This document shows positions 59,011 to 64,000 of a DNA stretch of 64,000 nt, piece after piece. The stretch's first letter is position 1; each line of letters begins with the position of its first letter. The stretch is from Planctomycetaceae bacterium. Lineage in GTDB: Bacteria > Planctomycetota > Planctomycetia > Planctomycetales > Planctomycetaceae. The notes under the pieces are model-generated. The model was given only the letters and a program-made list of their open reading frames with translations, did not search any database and was not told the DNA's origin. The position numbers and the translations under genes were made by a program. The stretch lies in NCBI GenBank assembly GCA_021732995.1, contig JAKFWA010000068.1:1-64000 (forward strand), in the 5' to 3' direction.

Positions 59011-60495
59011 ATGCAGGTATGGAGAGTGACGATTCCGGTCGTCGTCACCAGTTGCGTGATGATGGGCTGCTCGATTCTGGCAGCGTGGTACGTGCACGCC
59101 TCGCAGCAGACCGCGTCGGCTCAGGTCGTGCATGCCATGCGGGCCGCAGCGGATGCTCAGCGGCTGGTGATCTCGTTCCGCGAAATGCGAACGCAACTGC
59201 GTGAATGGGCGAACTCCAGCGACGTCACGCACCTCGACCGCATCACCAGTCTGCACAAGGAAGTGCGAGCCAACATTGCGGCTTGCACGGAACCCGACAA
59301 TTCCGCCTCTGAAGTGGAAGTCCTGAACGAGATTTCGGCCAAGCACGCTCTGTTCGCAGAGGAGTTTCAGAGGATTAAAGACGACCTGCCACGCCCCAAA
59401 GCGCTGGCGCTGGTGAAGGAGCATTTTGATCCGGGACTTGTCCCACTCAGCGAGCATTTTCAAGAACTTCAACAGCAAGATGCGTCCGATGTCGGCGAAT
59501 ACAACCAGAAGACCGCAGACCGCGTGGGCTTGGGACTGGTCCTGCTGGCCGTGTGCGGGTCGATCACCGGGCTGGTACTGGGATATCTCATCTCGTCTCG
59601 CTTGGGGCGTTCGCTCGTGAAACTCGCTATTCCCATGAAGGCAACCGCGGGGCAACTGGGAACTTCCATCGGCCCACTGGAGCTTGCGGCATCCGAGAAC
59701 ATCGGCGATCTGGAAACGCTGATGACGGATATGTCCGCGCAGGTCAGTACGGTTCTGGAGCGCCTTTCAAAGACACAGCAAGATGCGCTGCGGGCAGAAC
59801 AGCTCGCCCTCGTCGGGCAACTCGCCGCCGGGGTCGCTCATGAGATCCGCAACCCGCTGATGGCTGTAAAACTGCTCGTGCAATCTGCTGTCGAGAAGGG
59901 ACCGGAAGGTCGCATTGAAGGCCGGGCCTTGAATCTCATTCACGACGAGATCAGGCGTCAGGAACAAACCATTCAACTCTTCCTCGACTTTGCCCGTCCG
60001 CCCAAACTCGAGCCACGCGACGTTGATGTCCTCGAAGTTGCGGAGAATGCGAGTGCGCTGGTGAAGCATCGTGCAGAGAAACAGAAGATCGTTCTGGCAC
60101 TGGAATGCCAAGTCGAAAGTGCTCACACAACAGGCGATCCAATTCAACTACGACAGGTGTTATTGAACCTGTTCTACAACGCCTTCGACGCCATTCGCCG
60201 CGACGGAGCTGTGCTGATCAAGATTCAGCACGGTCAGTTTTTCCCGGATGGTTCGCAGTCTGAGCAACTCGGATTGCAGATCTCCGTGGCTGACACAGGT
60301 CCCGGACTGCCGGAAGAATGGTCGGACCGCGCATTTCGGCCGTTCGTCAGCACCAAAGACACGGGCCTCGGCTTGGGACTGTCAATCTGCAAACGCATCG
60401 TGGAAAGTCACGGCGGCACGATCGCTGCGGCGAATCGAGTCCCTCCACCGGGAGCGATTTTCACCATCTGGCTTCCCATTCGAACGTCCGCTTGA
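59011..60495 (+). CDS. Membrane sensor histidine kinase
   Basis: This protein (494 residues) has a first transmembrane helix at about 5-27, a mostly helical sensor region (about 28-165) that may lie outside the membrane, and a second helix (VGLGLVLLAVCGSITGLVLG, about 170-190). A linker leads to the dimerisation domain with phospho-His280 in VAHEIRNPLMAVKLL, then the ATP-binding domain: N-box NLFYNAFDA (about 388), DTGPGLPEEW (about 429) and GLGLGLSICKRI (about 452). The frame is open from 58777, but AAGGG six bases before the ATG at 59011 fixes the start. It is followed 53 bases later by its likely partner, an NtrC-type regulator. The stimulus is unknown. Confidence 0.92.
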   Translation: MQVWRVTIPVVVTSCVMMGCSILAAWYVHASQQTASAQVVHAMRAAADAQRLVISFREMRTQLREWANSSDVTHLDRITSLHKEVRANIAACTEPDNSASEVEVLNEISAKHALFAEEFQRIKDDLPRPKALALVKEHFDPGLVPLSEHFQELQQQDASDVGEYNQKTADRVGLGLVLLAVCGSITGLVLGYLISSRLGRSLVKLAIPMKATAGQLGTSIGPLELAASENIGDLETLMTDMSAQVSTVLERLSKTQQDALRAEQLALVGQLAAGVAHEIRNPLMAVKLLVQSAVEKGPEGRIEGRALNLIHDEIRRQEQTIQLFLDFARPPKLEPRDVDVLEVAENASALVKHRAEKQKIVLALECQVESAHTTGDPIQLRQVLLNLFYNAFDAIRRDGAVLIKIQHGQFFPDGSQSEQLGLQISVADTGPGLPEEWSDRAFRPFVSTKDTGLGLGLSICKRIVESHGGTIAAANRVPPPGAIFTIWLPIRTSA

Positions 60496-60548
60496 GCCTT
60501 TAAATTCTCCTCAATCCAAGCCTTGTCCTCTCACTGCAGTTCTCGGTC

Positions 60549-62006
60549 ATGCCCAAATTGCTCATCATCGACGACGAACCGGGCGTCCTGTTTTCGCTGG
60601 AATCCGCGTTGGCGTCGCCGTCGCTGACAGTCGTCAGCGCCGAGACCGCCAGCGACGGGCTCGAAGCCGCCCGGCGAGAGAACCCCGATGTGATCTTGTT
60701 GGATGTGCAGTTGCCGGACTGCAACGGCCTGGAAGTCTTCAATCAGTTGCATGCCGCCGATCCGCGTTTGCCGGTCATCATCATGACCGCGCACGGCACG
60801 ACGGACACCGCCATCGAAGCCATGAAGCGCGGCTCGTTTGACTACCTGATCAAGCCCGTCGAACTCTCGGAACTGCGCGATGTGCTGGATCGAGCGGTTG
60901 AACTCAGTCGCCTCAGTCGTACACCCGCAGTCTTCAATGAGACTCCGCAGCCCGGCTTGCGCGGCGATCAGTTCATCGGCCGTTCACGCGCCATGCACGA
61001 CGTCTACAAACAAATTGGCCGCGTCGCCGCTCAGGATGTCAACGTACTGATTCTCGGCGAAAGCGGGACCGGCAAAGAGCTTGTAGCGCGAGCACTGTTC
61101 CAGCACAGCCAACGCAAGGACAAGCTCTTCCTGGCAATCAACTGCGCCGCAATCCCGGAAACGCTTCTGGAAAGCGAGCTGTTTGGTCACGAGAAAGGCT
61201 CGTTCACGGGCGCTGATAAACGCCGCATCGGCAAGTTTGAGCAGGCGGACGGCGGCACACTCTTCATGGACGAAATCGGTGACATGAGCTTGCCGACTCA
61301 ATCCAAAGTTCTGCGCATCCTGCAGGAACAGCGTTTCGAGCGCATCGGTGGTAACGAGGTCGTCGCGACGAATGTCCGACTGATCGCGGCGACGCATCAG
61401 GATCTGCCGCGCCTGGTTGAACAGGGACGTTTTCGCAACGACCTCTTCTACCGGCTGAACGTCTTCACGATTCAGCTTCCGCCGCTGCGTGAGCGACTCG
61501 AAGACTTGCCGATGCTGGTGGATTACTTTGTTTCCAAGTTCAACGGCGAGTTGCACAAACGGATCGCCCTGGTCGCTCCGGAAGCCATGTCGCGACTGCT
61601 GCAACACCCGTGGCCAGGAAACATTCGGGAACTGCAGAACGCGATCAAATACGCCATCGTCCAAGCCCCGGGCGAAGTTCTGACGAGCGACTGTCTGCCT
61701 CTGAGCATTCAAGGTGGCGAGCACCCGCTCATTCCACCTCCCCGCGCCGCTGCGACTTCCGAGCAGGCTTTAGATCTGATTGAGCTGACCCGTTACCTGA
61801 TCTCAACTCAGCAGCCAGACATCTATGAAACCATCATCAACGCCGTCGATCGAATCGTGCTGCGTGAAGCGTTGCTGCAAACCAACGGCAACCAGGTCGC
61901 CGCTTCCGAGTTGCTGGGCATCGCCCGCAACACCCTGCGAACGAAGCTGAAGACGCTGAATCTGAACGTCGACAAGCCGGCTTCGGACGACAACGCCGGT
62001 TCATAA
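60549..62006 (+). CDS. Sigma-54-dependent NtrC-family response regulator
   Basis: This activator (485 residues) has three domains. The receiver (1-120) carries the acidic pair in LLIIDDEPG, phospho-Asp52 in VILLDVQLPDCNG and KPVE. The AAA+ domain has Walker A GESGTGKE near 171 and the sigma-54 contact loop KGSFTGADKRR near 217; the loop has Ser where GAFTGA is usual, a known tolerated variant. TLFMDEIGDMSL is Walker B. The C-terminal Fis-type helix-turn-helix is at about 438-471 (LREALLQTNGNQVAASELLG). With the upstream kinase it should turn on sigma-54 promoters. Targets are not shown by the sequence, though a good candidate lies before the pilin-like gene. Confidence 0.95.
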   Translation: MPKLLIIDDEPGVLFSLESALASPSLTVVSAETASDGLEAARRENPDVILLDVQLPDCNGLEVFNQLHAADPRLPVIIMTAHGTTDTAIEAMKRGSFDYLIKPVELSELRDVLDRAVELSRLSRTPAVFNETPQPGLRGDQFIGRSRAMHDVYKQIGRVAAQDVNVLILGESGTGKELVARALFQHSQRKDKLFLAINCAAIPETLLESELFGHEKGSFTGADKRRIGKFEQADGGTLFMDEIGDMSLPTQSKVLRILQEQRFERIGGNEVVATNVRLIAATHQDLPRLVEQGRFRNDLFYRLNVFTIQLPPLRERLEDLPMLVDYFVSKFNGELHKRIALVAPEAMSRLLQHPWPGNIRELQNAIKYAIVQAPGEVLTSDCLPLSIQGGEHPLIPPPRAAATSEQALDLIELTRYLISTQQPDIYETIINAVDRIVLREALLQTNGNQVAASELLGIARNTLRTKLKTLNLNVDKPASDDNAGS

Positions 62007-62269
62007 CTGTCTTCGTTTCGCACGCGCTCGCGCTGGCCGCTGCGCAAAGAATGCTCACCAAAATTCCTCATGAAACGCGGTCGGTCTCTCGCGAACCGCG
62101 AAACTGAGACCTGATGTTTTCCACATGTCGGAAAAGTGCTCCTGAAACGGGCAAAAAGGCCCCGACTGCCACGTCGCAGCAAGTTCTGAGCTGTTGGTAT
62201 CCGAGTTGCTTGTCTAGATCCGAGTTTCTTGATCGCAACTCAGCGTCGCCTTCGCTCAGGCACTTCATC

Positions 62270-62470
62270 ATGTCCTCTCCATCCAGCACAGCATCGTCGA
62301 CAGCGCTCGATCAGATCGTGCCTCGCACACCACCGGGAGCGGGAGCCAATGCACCAAACTCAGGACGAGAGGAAAACGGGCGCATACTTCGCGTCGAGCG
62401 TCTGATGGTGATTGCCGTCATCGCCGGTGCGATTCTGACGGCCATCGTCTGTACTTACCTGCTGACGTAA
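62270..62470 (+). CDS. Small single-pass membrane protein, unknown
   Basis: This short frame (66 residues) has a polar, Ser/Pro/Gly-rich N-terminal part and one hydrophobic helix, MVIAVIAGAILTAIVCTYLL, at the C-terminus, like a tail-anchored protein. The frame extends to 62114, but the upstream part (Cys/Ser-rich) does not read like protein. The CAGG near the ATG is a weak ribosome-binding site. Confidence 0.45.
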   Translation: MSSPSSTASSTALDQIVPRTPPGAGANAPNSGREENGRILRVERLMVIAVIAGAILTAIVCTYLLT

Positions 62471-62504
62471 TCTCAGATAACTGCTCTGCGAAGCTCACAG
62501 TCCG

Positions 62505-63749
62505 TCAGTGTACCTGGAACAGCACGAACTTCAGGTAGCGGAATTCAGGCAACGCCAGCGGCGTCGGGTGATCGGCAGGCTGACCGTGAATGCCGAGCAC
62601 CGTCGCGCGCCTTCTGGCCTGCGAGATTCCCTCTTCGCTGATTCTTAAGAACTCCGTCTGATCGATGTGACTCGAACAGGACGACAAAGCCAGCAGTCCA
62701 CCCCGCGCGGTCACCGCCGCAGACTCGGACGCCAGCTTCTGATAGGCCGGAACAGCCTTGCTCAAGGCCGCCTTGGACGGCGCAAATGACGGCGGATCAC
62801 TGATCACCAGATCCCACGTTTCGCGGTTCTGACGAGCTGCCGCTAGAAACTCGAAGGCATCCGCAGTCACTCCCGCATGTGCCGAGTCAGCAAGGCCGTT
62901 GAGCAACCAGTGGCTGTTTGCCGCCAACACGGCCGGCTCTGCCAAGTCGACCGTCGTCACATGACGAGCCCCACCGCAGCCCGCCGCGATTGAAAACCCG
63001 CCGGTGTAGCCAAACAGGTTCAGCACGCGCAAGCCATTCGCCATCTGACGAACTCGCAAACGGTTGTCCCGCTGATCTAGAAAGAAGCCAGTCTTCTGGC
63101 CGTGCAAAATGTCGACCGTAAACCGCGTTCCGTTTTCCAGAAACTCGATCGGCTTCTCGGGTGCCGTACCCTTAAGCATGCGGGCGTCAGCACCACGTTC
63201 GCGCGGACGTTCACAAATCGTTTCCAACCGCAGCTCTTCACTGAGCCAATCCGCGATGCCTGCAGCGTTCCAGAAACCGGCTGCACCGGGACCATCCAGC
63301 TTTACAACGGCCGCACTGTCATAGACATCAGCGACTAGACCGGGCAGGCCATCGCCCTCGCCGTTAAACAATCGATTGCCAGTCGTTAAGCCCACCGCAG
63401 CGGGAGCGTTTTCGAAGAGCCGTTTTCGCAGCGCGAGGGCCTGACGCAACCGTAATCTGGCCCAGCTTTCGTTCAGCGGTTGTTCGTCATCGACATTGCA
63501 GGCGCGGAATGCGAGAGGGCTGTCGCATTCGTAAAAGCCACGAGCGACGGGGCGGCCGCGTTTGTTGTCGAGCAGAACGGCTCTGGTTCCCGGTGGAGCT
63601 TGGGGAACCTCACGCAGTGCATCCGCGTAGACCCAGGGATCGCCACGTTTCAGCGAGCGCACCAGATCACGCCCGAGCCGAAGCGTCACTTCGTCCGCGC
63701 GCGATGAATTGAGCAATGAAGACTTCAGCTTGAAATTCCCGTCTGCCAC
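62505..63749 (-). CDS. RlmI-type SAM-dependent rRNA methyltransferase
   Basis: This cytosolic enzyme (414 residues) matches the RlmI/YccW family of 23S rRNA cytosine-C5 methyltransferases. An N-terminal PUA-like part (LGRDLVRSLKRGDPWVYADAL) is followed by an N-terminal subdomain with DVYDSAAVVKLDG and by HGQKTGFFLDQRDNR, NLFGYTGGFSIAAG (SAM motif I) and VISDPPSFAPSK (catalytic motif IV). The SSCSSH motif near the end also fits the family. The exact target base is inferred from the family. Confidence 0.88.
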   Translation of the reverse strand: MADGNFKLKSSLLNSSRADEVTLRLGRDLVRSLKRGDPWVYADALREVPQAPPGTRAVLLDNKRGRPVARGFYECDSPLAFRACNVDDEQPLNESWARLRLRQALALRKRLFENAPAAVGLTTGNRLFNGEGDGLPGLVADVYDSAAVVKLDGPGAAGFWNAAGIADWLSEELRLETICERPRERGADARMLKGTAPEKPIEFLENGTRFTVDILHGQKTGFFLDQRDNRLRVRQMANGLRVLNLFGYTGGFSIAAGCGGARHVTTVDLAEPAVLAANSHWLLNGLADSAHAGVTADAFEFLAAARQNRETWDLVISDPPSFAPSKAALSKAVPAYQKLASESAAVTARGGLLALSSCSSHIDQTEFLRISEEGISQARRRATVLGIHGQPADHPTPLALPEFRYLKFVLFQVH

Positions 63750-63775
63750 GACACCAACTTAGTAAGAACCATCAA

Positions 63776-64000
63776 CTACTTCGTCGCCAATCCGTGGGGC
63801 CTCACTTCGAAGCCCGTTTTGCCCGTCAGCGCATCACCGAGTTCCGCTCTCGCCACATCGGCGAGTTTTGACAGCCGCGCCACAACATCGGGATTCCTCT
63901 CTGCAACGTTGCGAAGTTCGCCGATGTCAGTCTCCAGATTGAAGAGTGCCAGATCGGTCTTGGCGTCGACGTACGGCCCCGGTACGCCCCCTGCTCCGCC
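63776..64000 (-). CDS. Sulfatase, C-terminal fragment (runs off the window)
   Basis: The last 74 codons of a minus-strand gene are seen. The end LALFNLETDIGELRNVAERNPD and the following VARLSKLADVARAELGD match the usual C-terminal tail of planctomycete arylsulfatases (LYDLxxDxxExxNVA). The active-site CxPSR lies outside the window. Planctomycetes carry many sulfatases for sulfated polysaccharides. Confidence 0.75.
   Translation of the reverse strand, partial: GGAGGVPGPYVDAKTDLALFNLETDIGELRNVAERNPDVVARLSKLADVARAELGDALTGKTGFEVRPHGLATK

Noticed and set aside
1-64000. tRNA or rRNA genes
   Set aside because: No cloverleaf with a GGTTCGA-type T-arm in a sensible setting and no rRNA-like segments were seen by eye; a tRNAscan run would be more reliable.

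Overview
The window looks like chromosomal DNA of a planctomycete (Planctomycetota), about 58-60% GC by eye. The evidence is a giant surface-type protein with the LE.LEQR.LVL N-terminal motif typical of that phylum, a secreted SAM-dependent methyltransferase, a TadG-like von Willebrand protein beside a pilin-like gene, a sulfatase fragment, several SGNH/TIM-barrel/propeller enzymes with signal peptides, and GC-rich intergenic hairpins. No rRNA, tRNA, CRISPR array, insertion sequence or prophage was seen.

Layout. 1-5.0 kb: a TetR regulator with a probable operator and a coupled downstream reading frame cut by the window edge, an EboD-type dehydroquinate-synthase homologue, then a minus-strand operon of inorganic pyrophosphatase, SGNH hydrolase and VIT-type metal transporter. 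5.1-6.6 kb: cardiolipin synthase (plus strand). 6.6-13.5 kb: a TadG-like vWA protein with its own terminator, a secreted serine hydrolase, a beta-helix/N-formylglutamate-amidohydrolase fusion, a small membrane protein, and a pilin-like gene with a near-consensus sigma-54 promoter. 14.1-20.5 kb: secreted methyltransferase, Trm112-like protein, sugar isomerase/epimerase, O-antigen-ligase-like protein with a TPR-like tail, a secreted lipocalin-like protein, a flippase-like (UPF0104) membrane protein and a 62-residue membrane protein. 20.8-24.4 kb: a Tat-exported glycosidase-like propeller and cytochrome bd oxidase (cydA-cydB). 24.8-25.4 kb: a receiver-only response regulator.

25.5-58.7 kb (52% of the window) is one uninterrupted minus-strand gene for a protein of about 11,044 residues. 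From N to C terminus it has: a sorting-type motif, a BNR-type beta-propeller, a 2,200-residue array of six repeated modules with EF-hand-like loops, RTX (GGxGxD) blocks, a PPC-like pair, FG-GAP repeats interrupted by two beta-sandwiches, ELWVTDGT repeats, leucine-rich repeats, a golvesin-like domain, two LamG domains, an SdrB-like domain, about 13 PKD-like domains, a cadherin-like domain, a final RTX block and a short amphipathic tail. It looks like a calcium-dependent adhesin or matrix protein.

59.0-62.0 kb: a sensor kinase and an NtrC-type activator, divergent from the giant gene and preceded by a possible sigma-54 promoter. 62.3-64 kb: a small membrane protein, an RlmI-type methyltransferase and the C-terminal end of a sulfatase.

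The giant gene lies between a receiver-only regulator (convergent) and a kinase/NtrC pair (divergent). The pilin gene has the best sigma-54 signature in the window. A two-component, sigma-54-linked surface or attachment programme is a reasonable inference but is not proven by the sequence.
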